Below are positions 33,725 to 43,079 of a stretch of 64,000 nt of DNA, piece by piece. The stretch is from Paenisporosarcina sp. FSL H8-0542. GTDB lineage: Bacteria > Bacillota > Bacilli > Bacillales_A > Planococcaceae. Below the pieces are notes generated by a model. That model worked only from the letters and a program-made list of their open reading frames with translations, was not told where the DNA came from and searched no databases. The translations under genes were made by a program, and so were the position numbers. The DNA is taken from the NCBI RefSeq assembly GCF_038632915.1, contig NZ_CP152050.1, forward strand, positions 2,511,001 through 2,575,000, given 5' to 3'. Within the stretch, counting starts at the first letter, position 1; every line of letters starts with the position of its first letter.

Positions 33725-34267
33725 TTATTGTGCTACTTCGCTGGCAATGCTTGATTCTGCTAAGCCAACTTCTTTAAGTACCTTATTTAATTCAGCTTCA
33801 GCCTCTTCAAATTTAGCATTTGCCTCATCTAATACAACGTCACCTTCTGCAGCTAATGCGTCTGCTTTCATTGTATAAGCTTCTTGAATTTTGTTTAATG
33901 CTGAGTCAATTGTTTCTTGATGATCTTTTAATTCAGCTGGAACTTCTAATTCTTCTACTTTAACCGCAGCATTTGCAGCAGCTGTTTTTGCAGCATCCCG
34001 CATTTTTTTAAGCTCAGCAGCTTCTGGAGGTGCTTCTACATCTATATTTTCATAAGCATTTAGATCTGCATCTACAGCATTAATAGATTGAGAGATTGAT
34101 AAGTAAAACTTCATCATATCTCCAGCAGGGTTCGCTTTTTCTTCAGATATAGTTTCTTCAGATTTAGTTCCTTCAGTCGTTGTAACTTTTTTCTCTTCTT
34201 TGTCTTCAGTACAAGCTGCAAGAACTAAAGAAAGTGAAGCAATAAGCAATAATAGTTTTTTCATCAT
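33725..34267 (-). CDS. lipoprotein, unknown function
   Basis: The 180-residue protein has a lipoprotein signal peptide with lipobox LAAC (cysteine at about residue 19), an acidic low-complexity linker (EDKEEKK, TEGTKSEETISEEKA) and a helical, alanine/glutamate-rich domain with repeated AEAEL-type heptads suggesting a coiled coil on the outer face of the membrane. Two adjacent ATG codons could start it; GGAG lies just upstream. A terminator follows at once. Confidence 0.7.
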   Translation of the reverse strand: MMKKLLLLIASLSLVLAACTEDKEEKKVTTTEGTKSEETISEEKANPAGDMMKFYLSISQSINAVDADLNAYENIDVEAPPEAAELKKMRDAAKTAAANAAVKVEELEVPAELKDHQETIDSALNKIQEAYTMKADALAAEGDVVLDEANAKFEEAEAELNKVLKEVGLAESSIASEVAQ

Positions 34268-34587
34268 TCAATCTCCTTTAATCTTGGGAATATTTAGTTA
34301 TATTATCACAGATAAACTCCCCTGTAAATGAATTACCAAATATTCAGTGTTTAGTAACGATTTATTCAAAGCTCATTGGCGAACGCGTTTCTAAACGGAA
34401 AGTATTACTTAGTATTTAACTGATCTTTTAATTCTCATATAATGCAAACTAAATCACAACGAATGAATCCATTTTAATCAATCTTTTTTAAAAATTTATG
34501 GTAATTAGCTAACCGTTTTTCTATTTGTATAATTGATAAATTTGGTGCATCGTAAAATGCAGTTATTTTTAGTTGTGGTCTTATACA
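34268..34587. other. 320-bp gap, nothing recognised
   Basis: AT-rich; presumably the promoter of the lipoprotein gene and the 3' region of the GNAT gene. No clear terminator or repeat. Confidence 0.4.
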
Positions 34588-35067
34588 TTATTTTATTGAT
34601 AGTCTCATGATAATTTCTTCGCCGATACGTCCTATTTGTCTCTCATTTGTATCTTCAAATCCTACTTTTAAATATAGTTTTTGTGCTGGAATATTATCTT
34701 TATCTACAACTAATACAATTTCATCACATTTAGGGAATTCTGATTTAACAAACTCAATCAGTAATGACATCCCTTGTTTAGCGTAGCCTTTTCCTTGCTC
34801 TGTATTATTAATTGAGAGAGCAGTTAATAACAAAGCGTTCAGATTAGTGGAGTATTTCTTTACTCGGTCATTTGAATTTAGTAGAAAGAAACCAACAGGT
34901 GTATTATCACTTAAAATAACAATACGATACTGTCCTTCTGTAACTTCCCCAAATTTGTTTGGTAATGCAGAAAATTGTTTTTGTTCTTCTGTAAGTACAA
35001 AAGAGTTCAATACTTTCATATACTCACTTGAAAAATGCTTTAGTTCGACACTGTTAAACTTTTCCAT
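34588..35067 (-). CDS. GNAT-family N-acetyltransferase
   Basis: The 159-residue protein shows the GNAT order: VGFFLLNSNDR, the acetyl-CoA loop NNTEQGKGYAKQGMSLLIEF (Q/RxxGxG/A type) and LVVDKDNIPAQKLYLKVGFE. It should move an acetyl group to an amine; acceptor unknown. ATG at 35067 is selected because GGGG at proper spacing precedes it and would be inside the gene if the earlier ATG were used. Confidence 0.8.
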   Translation of the reverse strand: MEKFNSVELKHFSSEYMKVLNSFVLTEEQKQFSALPNKFGEVTEGQYRIVILSDNTPVGFFLLNSNDRVKKYSTNLNALLLTALSINNTEQGKGYAKQGMSLLIEFVKSEFPKCDEIVLVVDKDNIPAQKLYLKVGFEDTNERQIGRIGEEIIMRLSIK

Positions 35068-35154
35068 ATAATAATTCCCCATTCATTTTTTCTATATCCT
35101 ACCACTCTAAATGTAGTGATTACATCATTAAAGATAATTTATTTAACTATCCCT

Positions 35155-35237
35155 GTTGAACTAAACTGCCCCGTTAGTTCAATAAGAAAAGTGCTTTGCT
35201 TCCCTTATTGAAGCAATGCACTAGGTAGTTAAATAAC
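35155..35237. repeat. R1 paired element, copy 17
   Basis: Paired form with the right palindrome partly diverged (loop TGCACTAGG). It borders the 3' end of the frameshifted gene at 35238. Confidence 0.75.
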
Positions 35238-35631
35238 CTATATTTGTTCTTGTTCTATTTTTAATGGTATTTTAAACTCTTCAAGATTTTCGACCAAATG
35301 ATAAAAATCATCCACATCACCATCGGTATCAAAATACCATTCTGACGTTTCCAAACTTCTAAGTTCAAAATACAAATTCACAATGGAGTTGTTCCATCCC
35401 AGAATATTCGTTATCTTCATAGACAGAAAATTGTCTAACGAAATCAAAATAAAATAATTTTTCTCCTGTAAAATCGTATACTCCACATTGGAAGAGTAAA
35501 GCTATTTCCTCTTCTCCTTCAACTGGTTGTCTTCCAAACGATTTAAATTCATTCCAAACATTTGCTATATTAGTTGTATTTTCACCAATCTTCTCTTTGA
35601 GGAAATCTTCAGCATTTTGGACAGTAATCAT
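35238..35631 (-). pseudogene. hypothetical protein gene with a frameshift
   Basis: Two overlapping minus-strand frames are halves of one protein: MITVQNAEDFLKEKIGENTT to SGMEQLHCEF, then FELRSLETSEWYFDTDGDVD to IEQEQI, joined in the run GTATTTTGAA. Joined length is about 130 residues, strongly acidic, resembling small immunity-type proteins. A real one-base indel or a sequencing error would give this picture. Confidence 0.6.
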
Positions 35632-35680
35632 ATCGTCTCTCCATTAATCAACTTAGTATATCGTCCCTTTTGTACCAAAT

Positions 35681-35757
35681 CTTTCTTCAACTAAACTGCC
35701 CCGTTAGTTCAAAAAAAGAGCTGAAATCAGCCCAATGTTCTTTAACTAAAGCACCTG
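35681..35757. repeat. R1 paired element, copy 18
   Basis: Paired form with short spacer (GAGCTGAAATCAGCCC hairpin); right arm incomplete. Confidence 0.75.
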
Positions 35758-35788
35758 CCGATATATTTTTACTCTTAATTGGGAAACT

Positions 35789-35997
35789 CTACTCTACCCA
35801 TACTTTATATCTCTTAGGTTCATCTTCTGATGTATATACTTTTATTTCTTTTGCAGTAGCTAACCTAAAAGCCAATGCACAAGTAATTTTATAATCCGGA
35901 GTAATATAACCATTAAAGTTTCTACCATAAATTTCATTCACCAATGAAGCTGCCCATACATCAGGTGGTCCAGATAATGGAATCCTTTCGGTTTTTC
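35789..35997 (-). pseudogene. unidentified 3' gene fragment
   Basis: Minus-strand frame without start: TERIPLSGPPDVWAASLVNE, IYGRNFNGYITPDYKITCAL, AFRLATAKEIKVYTSEDEPK, ending KVWVE and TAG. Clearly protein-like but not recognised. A TGA lies three codons upstream, so the 5' part is missing. Confidence 0.5.
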
Positions 35998-36085
35998 ATC
36001 CAGCAAAATAATTTGATAAGCATAGCAAAGCTAAAAAACGGAAAGAATAATAGCAACTAGAAGTCGAGGCGAGGAGTATTCTAAG

Positions 36086-37588
36086 ATGAGTTTCTTTAAA
36101 AAAAATTCATTACACAATTATCATGTCAATGAAAGCGATCAACAACTTACTAGTGATATTAACAAAAATATACATACTATCCGAGAATATCTTTGTCAAA
36201 CAGAAGACTTAATGGTTAAAGATATGATGTTTAATAACAAGGATTGCACTATTCTTTTTCTAGATTCGATGGTGAAAAAAGATTTTCTTCAATCTTCTGT
36301 TATAGGTCCTATATTGGAAATGAAATCAGGAGAAATTCAAAATGTAGTGAAGGCTACTGAATTGAAATGTTCTTCAAAAATTTCAGAAGTAGGGGCTAGT
36401 TTATTAGAAGGTTTCTGTACTATTTTATTAGAGGATGATGCGATTGCAAAGTCAGTCGCTGTAGGAGAAATTTCAGCGCGTACTATAGAAGAACCTGTTA
36501 ATGAACGGAGTATTATAAGTTCTCATGATGGGTTTGTCGAAAATTTAGGTACTAATATTCTACTTTTGAGAAGGAGAATAAAAAGCCCTCAATTAAAAGT
36601 AAAATTTTTCACTTTAGGAAAACTTACAAATACGAAAGTAAGTATGGTGTTTATAGAAAATCTTGCAAATAAAAAAATTCTAGAAGAAGTTGAACGAAGA
36701 ATTACTTCTATTGAAGTTGATCAACTACTTTCAATTGGCGAAGTAGAGGATTACATTGAGGACAATCCTTATACTCCTTTTCCTCAAATGTTGTCTACTG
36801 AAAGGCCTGATAGAGCTGCGTCGTACTTAACCGAAGGGAAAATCATATTACTTGTTGATGGTAGTCCTAGAATTTTAATTTTGCCAATTACTTTTTTTGC
36901 ATTTTACCAATCGCCTGATGATTATAATAGTCGTTGGCTAGTAGGTTCTTTTTTTCGATTTATTCGCTTCTTTAGTTTTATCATTGCTATCAGTTTGCCG
37001 GCAATTTACATTGCCATCGTTTCTTTTCATTCTGAAGTACTTCCAATTGGAATTTTATATTCCATCAGGGTTTCATTAGAATACGTCCCCTTTCATCCTT
37101 TAATAGAAGCTTTTACGATGCAAATCATTCTTGAGTTACTAAAAGAAGCTTCCATTCGTTTACCTACTCCGATTGCTCAAACAATTGGTATTGTGGGGGG
37201 GCTTGTAATTGGGACAGCCGTAGTGGAAGCGAATTTAGTTTCAAATACGATGATTGTTGTAATTGGACTCACTGCCATAGCTTCATTCATAGCACCAGTA
37301 AATGAAATGGGAACCAGTGCTAGGTTATTGGGATTTCCTGTCATGATAGCCGCATCATTGTTCGGGTTTTTTGGAATTGTACTTGCATTAATGGTGCTCG
37401 TTATTCACCTTTGTAAATTAGAATCCTTTGGTATGCCTTACTTTGCGCCATTCGCACCTTTTAACATAGCGGACATAAAAGATACATTCGTGAGACTCCC
37501 TTTTTGGAAACTTAACACACGACCAACAGACTCCAAGCCCGTATACAAAAAACAACAATGGCATACACGGGGGTGGAAGAAGAAGTGA
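36086..37588 (+). CDS. spore germination receptor A subunit (GerA/GerKA family)
   Basis: The 500-residue product fits the GerAA family: an N-terminal cytoplasmic domain (about 1-280) with NDKDCT-like strands and the segment PDRAASYLTEGKIILLVDGS, then five or so membrane segments with PTPIAQTIGIVGGLVIGTAV. It forms the germinant receptor in the inner spore membrane together with the next two products. GAGGAG precedes the ATG. First gene of a three-gene overlapping operon; expression would be in the forespore, although I could not define a sigma-G promoter with confidence. Confidence 0.9.
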   Translation: MSFFKKNSLHNYHVNESDQQLTSDINKNIHTIREYLCQTEDLMVKDMMFNNKDCTILFLDSMVKKDFLQSSVIGPILEMKSGEIQNVVKATELKCSSKISEVGASLLEGFCTILLEDDAIAKSVAVGEISARTIEEPVNERSIISSHDGFVENLGTNILLLRRRIKSPQLKVKFFTLGKLTNTKVSMVFIENLANKKILEEVERRITSIEVDQLLSIGEVEDYIEDNPYTPFPQMLSTERPDRAASYLTEGKIILLVDGSPRILILPITFFAFYQSPDDYNSRWLVGSFFRFIRFFSFIIAISLPAIYIAIVSFHSEVLPIGILYSIRVSLEYVPFHPLIEAFTMQIILELLKEASIRLPTPIAQTIGIVGGLVIGTAVVEANLVSNTMIVVIGLTAIASFIAPVNEMGTSARLLGFPVMIAASLFGFFGIVLALMVLVIHLCKLESFGMPYFAPFAPFNIADIKDTFVRLPFWKLNTRPTDSKPVYKKQQWHTRGWKKK

Positions 37589-38679
37589 TTACTGAAAAAA
37601 TATCAATTACAAAGTTTCAGTTGTTTTTTGTATTAATTCAAAGTCAGATTGGTATTGGTCTTTTTTCTTTACCAAATGTTGTCCAAGAATCAGCAAAAGG
37701 GGACTCGTGGATATCGATCATTTTAGCAGGGATAATTGTCCAATTCTTGTTGGTTGTATATTGGTTATTATTAAAAAGATTTCCAAATGATACATTTACA
37801 AAAATAACCCAGAATATCCTTGGCGGTTTTTTGGGAAAAATATTAAATTTTATCTTTTACTTCTATTTTATTATGACCGGAAGTTTATTAACCATTCTAA
37901 TGGTGAAAGTAATAAAATTACTATTATTGCCTTTAACGCCGAACTGGGCTATATCCTTGCTTTTATTAATCACCAGTATTTATTTGACCGTCAGCAATTT
38001 AAAAATAATAGCCAGATTTTTTGTTCTAGCTTCTACGCTGATAATCGTATTACTGTTTATTACTCTTTTTACTCTAATACTTCCGAAAGAGATTCAATTC
38101 ATCCTTCCAATTGGGAGTTCAGGCATTAAAAACATTCTAATTGGCAGCAAGAGTGCATTATTATCGAAGTTGGGTTTTGAAGGATTATTGTTTTTATATC
38201 CCTTTATTATTCATAATAACAAAGGAGTATTAAAAACCATATCAATGGCAAATATCTTCGTCACAGGCTTCTACACCTATTTAGTCTTCATTTGTTTAAT
38301 CAGTTTTAGTCCTGATCAAATGAATCAAATAAGAGAGCCAGTGTTATATCTTTTAAGGGGACTATCTTATAAAATGATTGATCACGTAGATTTGATTTTT
38401 CTCTCGATTTGGATTGTACCAATGACAACGTCAATTATTGCTTATTTATTCCTTGCAAGTAAAAGTATTAGTAATGAGAAAAAGTCTTATAAAAAGACTG
38501 TCGTGATAAATGGAATTCTTATATTTTTGATTTCACTTATTCCTCATACTGATGAAATCACGCTTCTTTTTAGCAAATATGTTACTTATTTAAGTTATGC
38601 CGTTGTCTTTGTCATTCCAGCTCTCTTATTAATTCTGTCAATCATATTTAAAAAGCATGAAACTGGTGATACAGCTTGA
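37585..38679 (+). CDS. spore germination receptor B subunit (GerB family)
   Basis: The product (364 residues) is a ten-segment membrane protein of the APC-like GerAB family, beginning ITKFQLFFVLIQSQIGIGLF, where the QIG(I/T)G motif contributes to germinant binding. GTG at 37585 overlaps the A-subunit stop as GTGA with GGGGTGG upstream; an ATG at 37558 in the same frame has no ribosome binding site and is less likely. It should recognise the germinant, probably an amino acid or similar small molecule. Confidence 0.9.
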   Translation: MITEKISITKFQLFFVLIQSQIGIGLFSLPNVVQESAKGDSWISIILAGIIVQFLLVVYWLLLKRFPNDTFTKITQNILGGFLGKILNFIFYFYFIMTGSLLTILMVKVIKLLLLPLTPNWAISLLLLITSIYLTVSNLKIIARFFVLASTLIIVLLFITLFTLILPKEIQFILPIGSSGIKNILIGSKSALLSKLGFEGLLFLYPFIIHNNKGVLKTISMANIFVTGFYTYLVFICLISFSPDQMNQIREPVLYLLRGLSYKMIDHVDLIFLSIWIVPMTTSIIAYLFLASKSISNEKKSYKKTVVINGILIFLISLIPHTDEITLLFSKYVTYLSYAVVFVIPALLLILSIIFKKHETGDTA

Positions 38680-39788
38680 GAAACAGACTCTTACTAATTT
38701 TGATAATCATAAATATCTTTTTGGCAGGTTGTTGGGACCAACACCAGCTTGTTAATAAAACACTCGTAAACGGAATCAGTTTTGATTTAACAGAAGAAGG
38801 CAAAATACACGCTACAGTTCGAGCCTTGAATATAAAAAGTAAAGGAGGAGGACAATTTGAAATTGAAGATGAACTTGTGAGTGCTGAAAGACCTACTTTG
38901 GCGGGTTTAGGAATCGATATTAATAGCATGACAGCTGGGCAGGTGGATTTCAGTCAAGCACATATTATTTTAATCGGTGATGAATTGGCTCAAAATGGGA
39001 TTCTTCAATTACTAGATCCTTTTTATCGAGGAAAAGACTCGAATATTGTAGCCAAAATTGCGATTACAAAAGGCAAAGCAGAAGATATCATATCTTCGGA
39101 AAAAGAAAAAAGCCCGATTGCATTCTTTATTTTACAAACGATTGAAGAAGCAGAGGAATCTACCTTATTACCAGAAGAAACTATTTTTACTGTATGGACA
39201 AACATTCTAACTACGGGCAAAGACTTTATCTTACCATATTTAGAAAAAGGAGAATCAGATAAAATTGCGATTGCTGGGGTAGCCCTTTTTAATGGAGATA
39301 AGTTTTCTGGAAAAACCTTATCAAAGGAGCAAAGCAGTTTATTATTACTATTACTCGATCAATTAAAAAAGACGAACAATATGGAACTCATGCTAAATCA
39401 AGCGAGTGAAGAAGATCGATCCATTGCTTTTTCTACACGGAAGATGAAAAGAAATATGGAGATAAAGGTAGACAAAACAAGTGGAGATATAACTTGTAAC
39501 ATAGATATTAGCATCCAAATAGAAGTGAATACCTATCCACAAAATCTCACTAAAGATTTAAATATAAAAAAATTAAATAAAGAAATTTCTGTAGAATTAA
39601 CCAATCAGGCTAAGGAAGTAATAGCTATTCTTTTACAAGCAAATTGCGATGCATTTGGTATTGGAATGAGATTAGCTAATACACATCCTGACTTATGGAA
39701 GAAAATGAATTGGGATGAAGATTATAAAAATGTTCAAATAGAGCCAAAAGTAAATGTAAGTATTATAAAAACAGGTGCTGTCTATTAG
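38676..39788 (+). CDS. spore germination receptor C subunit (Ger(x)C lipoprotein)
   Basis: The 370-residue lipoprotein starts with TTG overlapping the B-subunit stop (TTGA). The signal peptide ends in lipobox LAGC, followed by WDQHQLVNKTLVNGISFDL, the classic GerAC start. The C-terminal domain with WKKMNWDEDYKN is conserved in the family. It is anchored to the outer leaflet of the inner spore membrane and completes the receptor. A hairpin (39770-39805) overlaps and follows the stop codon. Confidence 0.9.
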   Translation: MRNRLLLILIIINIFLAGCWDQHQLVNKTLVNGISFDLTEEGKIHATVRALNIKSKGGGQFEIEDELVSAERPTLAGLGIDINSMTAGQVDFSQAHIILIGDELAQNGILQLLDPFYRGKDSNIVAKIAITKGKAEDIISSEKEKSPIAFFILQTIEEAEESTLLPEETIFTVWTNILTTGKDFILPYLEKGESDKIAIAGVALFNGDKFSGKTLSKEQSSLLLLLLDQLKKTNNMELMLNQASEEDRSIAFSTRKMKRNMEIKVDKTSGDITCNIDISIQIEVNTYPQNLTKDLNIKKLNKEISVELTNQAKEVIAILLQANCDAFGIGMRLANTHPDLWKKMNWDEDYKNVQIEPKVNVSIIKTGAVY

Positions 39789-39805
39789 ACATTACCTGTT
39801 TTTAT
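39770..39805 (+). terminator. intrinsic terminator of the ger operon
   Basis: AACAGGTGCTGTCTA and the complementary TAGACATTACCTGTT followed by TTTATTTTT; the stem includes the last codons of the C-subunit gene. Confidence 0.7.
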
Positions 39806-39808
39806 TTT

Positions 39809-40105
39809 TCAATAACGAAGAATTTCGGGACTTGGTAACTGTGGAACTCTCATCCCCTCCTCATGTTTGGTTGGTAAATTATCATCTAGTTCTTTCGAAC
39901 GTTTGACGTGCATTGGATTGCCCATGACGAGTGGGATTCCATATTGGTCTAGGAAATAAGCTAAATTCATCCAGTAGTGACCCGTAGGTTCAATTCCAAC
40001 AACTACTTCTGTCTTCTGAGTTTCTTTCATCGTTGAAGGCTCTTTTTCTTGCAAGCCTCCGGAAATCTTTCTAACAGGAATGCTGCCCCTATAGTTAGGA
40101 TGCAA
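39809..40105 (-). pseudogene. truncated IS110-family transposase
   Basis: EVVVGIEPTGHYWMNLAYFL and NPMHVKRSKELDDNLPTKH are the DEDD-domain core of IS110-type transposases, around the ExTGxYW motif. The catalytic N-terminal Asp segment, the continuation after TKHD/E and the C-terminal Ser domain are missing. It is an internal fragment inserted between the ger operon and the deacetylase gene. Confidence 0.75.
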
Positions 40106-40268
40106 CTTCTCTTCTATTACATATCATTTATGACGAAGTAAACTTCATTCAAATCTTGCCTTAGTATTTATCTCATCTTTAGCCCATCTTTATTTACGAG
40201 CATTATCATTATTGTTAGCAGATTAATAGTAATAATTTGTAAGTAGAGGAGAGCGTGGTGAAATATAG

Positions 40269-41216
40269 ATGAGATCTCGAGAAACGAGAAAACAAAAGAG
40301 ATTAAAAAGAGGAATTGTAAGCCTGTTTGGGTTAGTAATTGTATTCTCACTCATTTACCTTTTCATTGGAATGTTAAAAGATTTTGGAGATGTAAATGTA
40401 GCAAGAGGTTCAGTGAATGCACAGCAGCAAATAAAGAAACCGAAAAATGGCACCAAAGAGATAGCAAACGACGATACAAACCTTTCAAATGATATGAAAC
40501 CACCTGTGGAGAAACCAAATGAAAAAAAAGAAAATAACCAAACTGATCCAATTAATCCAAACCCAGAAAGTGATGTAATTCAAACAAATAACAAACAACG
40601 CTCTGGCAAAAATCAGAAAGTCGTCTATTTGACATTCGATGATGGACCTAGTGAGTTGACACACCAATTTCTTGACGTATTAAATAGGGAACAAATAAAT
40701 GCGACTTTCTTTATGGTTGGAGACCGTATAAATCGCTATCCCAATGAAGTGAAACGTGCCGTTACCGAAGGTAATTATGTCGGAGCTCACAGTATGACGC
40801 ATGACTATCATAGCCTTTATAAAGAAAATCAATTTGTACTAGAAATGCAACAAACAATCTCCATTATCAAACAAGTGACAGGTGAAGATACCACTTTAGT
40901 ACGCGCCCCTTATGGATCGAAACCAGGTTTGAATTTAGGACTTCGCAATGATTCAGTTGAAGCAGGATTTAAAATTTGGGATTGGAGTGTGGATACACAG
41001 GATTGGAGGGATTCTGTTAACTCTTCAAAAGTTGTAAATGAAGTAAGAAGGCAAACAACAAAAAATATTGAAGTCATTTTATTCCATGAAAATCAATCGA
41101 CTTTGGACGCACTTCCAGAAATTATTAACTATTTAAGAACCGAAGAATATGAAATTAAGGTATATAATCCCGAAGAACATTTCCCATTAAATTTCTGGGA
41201 CGATGGGCGTCTTTAA
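40269..41216 (+). CDS. membrane-anchored polysaccharide deacetylase
   Basis: The 315-residue product has a basic N-terminus, one membrane anchor (about residues 17-37), a long polar linker rich in Asn, Lys and Pro, and a C-terminal NodB domain with YLTFDDGPSE, HSMTHDYHSL, RAPYGSKPG, DWSVDTQDW and ILFHENQ. It resembles PgdA/YheN-type peptidoglycan deacetylases, but the last motif is HEN rather than HD, a possible specificity change. Start ATG; the ribosome binding site (GAGGAG) is rather far upstream. It may work with the amidase that follows. Confidence 0.85.
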   Translation: MRSRETRKQKRLKRGIVSLFGLVIVFSLIYLFIGMLKDFGDVNVARGSVNAQQQIKKPKNGTKEIANDDTNLSNDMKPPVEKPNEKKENNQTDPINPNPESDVIQTNNKQRSGKNQKVVYLTFDDGPSELTHQFLDVLNREQINATFFMVGDRINRYPNEVKRAVTEGNYVGAHSMTHDYHSLYKENQFVLEMQQTISIIKQVTGEDTTLVRAPYGSKPGLNLGLRNDSVEAGFKIWDWSVDTQDWRDSVNSSKVVNEVRRQTTKNIEVILFHENQSTLDALPEIINYLRTEEYEIKVYNPEEHFPLNFWDDGRL

Positions 41217-41323
41217 AATGGATAATCTACATACTCATATCTAAAATATTGATTTTATCGCCATTAACAACAATTAGACTTTTAAAATCTAGAAGATAGT
41301 TATTAAAATTAGGGGGAATATTC

Positions 41324-42055
41324 ATGCGAAAGAGAAAGAATAAGAACGGATATATTTTTTTATTAGTAATGGCATTTATAGTGGTATTTTCTATCATAAA
41401 ACTTCAAGGTAATGGAATGATGGGAAATAATGAAGGTTTAGCTAAAGAATCTTCTGTAAAGATTGTGAATTCAGCTGAAGCATCTTCTGAAAATAAAGTA
41501 AAAACTACTACAAAGATCTTAACAGGTAAAACAATCGTAATTGATCCCGGTCATGGCGGAGGGGATATTGGTGCAAGTGGACAGAATGGAACAATTGAAA
41601 AAGATGTAACATTAACAATGTCTAAAAATATTCAAAATAATTTAGAGGAACGTACTGGTGCTACTGTTATTTTAACCCGTAAAGACGATGTGAAAGTATC
41701 ACTTGAAGATCGTGTGAAAGTTGCAGAAGAAGAGAATGCAGATCTGTTCGTTAGTATACACTTTGATGCCTTTTTTACAAATGATGTTGAAGGCATTACA
41801 ACTTATTATAATAATACGGACGAGCCTATAGCGAAATTAATACATGAAAATATATTTAAAAATGGACTAGATGCTAGAAATCGTGGAGTAAGATTAGGAG
41901 ACCTTTATGTATTAAGAGAAAACTCAAGACCAGCCATCTTACTTGAGCTTGGGTTCATCTCAAATTCAAAAGATGAAGCGCGTATGACTTCAGAAGAGTT
42001 TCAAAAAAACACGGCAAATTCAATTGTTGATGGAATAATCGATTCTTTAAGATAA
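41324..42055 (+). CDS. N-acetylmuramoyl-L-alanine amidase (Amidase_3)
   Basis: The 243-residue product has an N-terminal anchor (about 8-26), a linker, and a full zinc amidase domain: IDPGHGGGDIGA (first His), the Glu in TIEKDV, LFVSIHFDAF (second His) and the catalytic Glu in AILLELGFISN. It cleaves the peptide from muramic acid in peptidoglycan. ATG has GGGGG upstream. With the deacetylase and germination genes nearby, a role in cortex or wall remodelling is possible but not shown. Confidence 0.9.
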   Translation: MRKRKNKNGYIFLLVMAFIVVFSIIKLQGNGMMGNNEGLAKESSVKIVNSAEASSENKVKTTTKILTGKTIVIDPGHGGGDIGASGQNGTIEKDVTLTMSKNIQNNLEERTGATVILTRKDDVKVSLEDRVKVAEEENADLFVSIHFDAFFTNDVEGITTYYNNTDEPIAKLIHENIFKNGLDARNRGVRLGDLYVLRENSRPAILLELGFISNSKDEARMTSEEFQKNTANSIVDGIIDSLR

Positions 42056-42232
42056 GTAATATTTAAACCACATATAAAAAAATAAGAAGTTAATGTCTAT
42101 AAAAAATAATCAAAAATACTTCTGAACTGCATTGACAAGACTAATTGGATTTTAAAAAAATTAAACAATAACGGCAAGTATCTTTATGGTAAGTTAATCG
42201 GTAATCTTTTGGTTTAAAATTCCACAAAATAC

Positions 42233-42332
42233 AAAAACTTTATTTCCAATTGACACCTTCTTGACTTCATCTTAACATTGTCCGGTGATAATCATTTTGT
42301 AAGACAAATAAAACAATGAAATGAGGGATATT
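42233..42332 (+). repeat. tandem promoter repeat, left copy
   Basis: About 100 bp similar to 42352-42451, including CTTTATTTCCAATTGA, TTCATCTT and ACATTGTCC. Confidence 0.85.
42250..42292 (+). promoter_or_regulatory. PhoP-type direct repeats with -10, copy A
   Basis: TTGACA, TTGACT and TTAACA begin exactly 11 bp apart (42250, 42261, 42272), followed 9 bp later by GATAAT. This is the layout of an OmpR-family-activated promoter such as that of PhoP. Confidence 0.6.
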
Positions 42333-42351
42333 AAAATTTCACAGAAGTTAA

Positions 42352-42451
42352 AAAACTTTATTTCCAATTGATATCGTCTTGGTTTCATCTTTACATTGTC
42401 CAATTATAATCGTTTTTGTAAGGCAAATAAAACTATGAAATGAGGAATTTA
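42352..42451 (+). repeat. tandem promoter repeat, right copy
   Basis: Second copy, ending with the ribosome binding site of the gene at 42453. Confidence 0.85.
42368..42410 (+). promoter_or_regulatory. PhoP-type direct repeats with -10, copy B
   Basis: TTGATA, TTGGTT and TTTACA are again 11 bp apart, with a perfect TATAAT 9 bp after the last. The repeats are weaker but the -10 better than in copy A. Confidence 0.55.
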
Positions 42452-42452
42452 A

Positions 42453-42971
42453 ATGGGTAAAAAGAATTTATTCACTGTACTTAGTATTTCAACAGCATTA
42501 TTAGTAGGAACTGGAAGTGCCTATGCTACACAAAATCAGAAAGATGTGTCAGTAAAAGCGGTACAAATAGTTAAATCGAATGAAATAACAAAACAAGAAG
42601 TAAAAGTACAAGAAAGCAAAAAAATACCAACTCAATATAGTTTTACTGATGAGGCTTTTTTCACATGGGATGGTCAGCCTGATTACTTTGCGAATGAGTT
42701 TTTAAATAATCAAGACCTATTTTCTTTATTAAATATGAATGGTGCAGAATTAATACAAGAATTAGCAACTGGAAAATCGGTTGATGAAATTGCATCATCT
42801 AAAAATGTTTCTACACAACAAGTGATTGAGGTCATTGCGAAAGCACAAACTATCGTGCAGATTCAAGGTGAAGATAATGGAGAAGTTCCTAAAAACTCTG
42901 CTTCAATGGAACAACGTTTAAAAGATATTGAACCGAAAGTATTACAAGTAATTGAGCACAAAAGTAATTGA
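42453..42971 (+). CDS. secreted protein, unknown function
   Basis: The 172-residue product has a Sec signal peptide (MGKKNLFTVLSISTALLVGT, cleavage near AYA) and a soluble domain with an acidic FTDEAFFTWDGQPDYFANEF region and a helical segment LIQELATGKSVDEIASSKNV that resembles a small helix-turn-helix repeat. No family recognised. The promoter region is tandemly duplicated and carries OmpR-type direct repeats, and a two-component system is encoded 0.4 kb away in convergent orientation, so it may be a target of that system or of PhoP. ATG has GAGGA upstream. Confidence 0.65.
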   Translation: MGKKNLFTVLSISTALLVGTGSAYATQNQKDVSVKAVQIVKSNEITKQEVKVQESKKIPTQYSFTDEAFFTWDGQPDYFANEFLNNQDLFSLLNMNGAELIQELATGKSVDEIASSKNVSTQQVIEVIAKAQTIVQIQGEDNGEVPKNSASMEQRLKDIEPKVLQVIEHKSN

Positions 42972-43079
42972 GCACAGAACTGAAACACCTTGGAAGTAAT
43001 ATTCTGTTTCACCGCTTTACCGATTTAAGAAAATTCGAATATTAAAATCTTAAGTAAAACAAGAAAGCCTCCTCTTTTT

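Noticed and set aside
35365-35486. Programmed frameshift between the two halves of the 35.2-35.6 kb gene
   Set aside because: The junction has no slippery heptamer or stimulatory structure that I can see; a plain indel explains it.
36000-36085. Sigma-G promoter for the ger operon
   Set aside because: Expected on biological grounds, but no convincing pair of -35 and -10 boxes was found.
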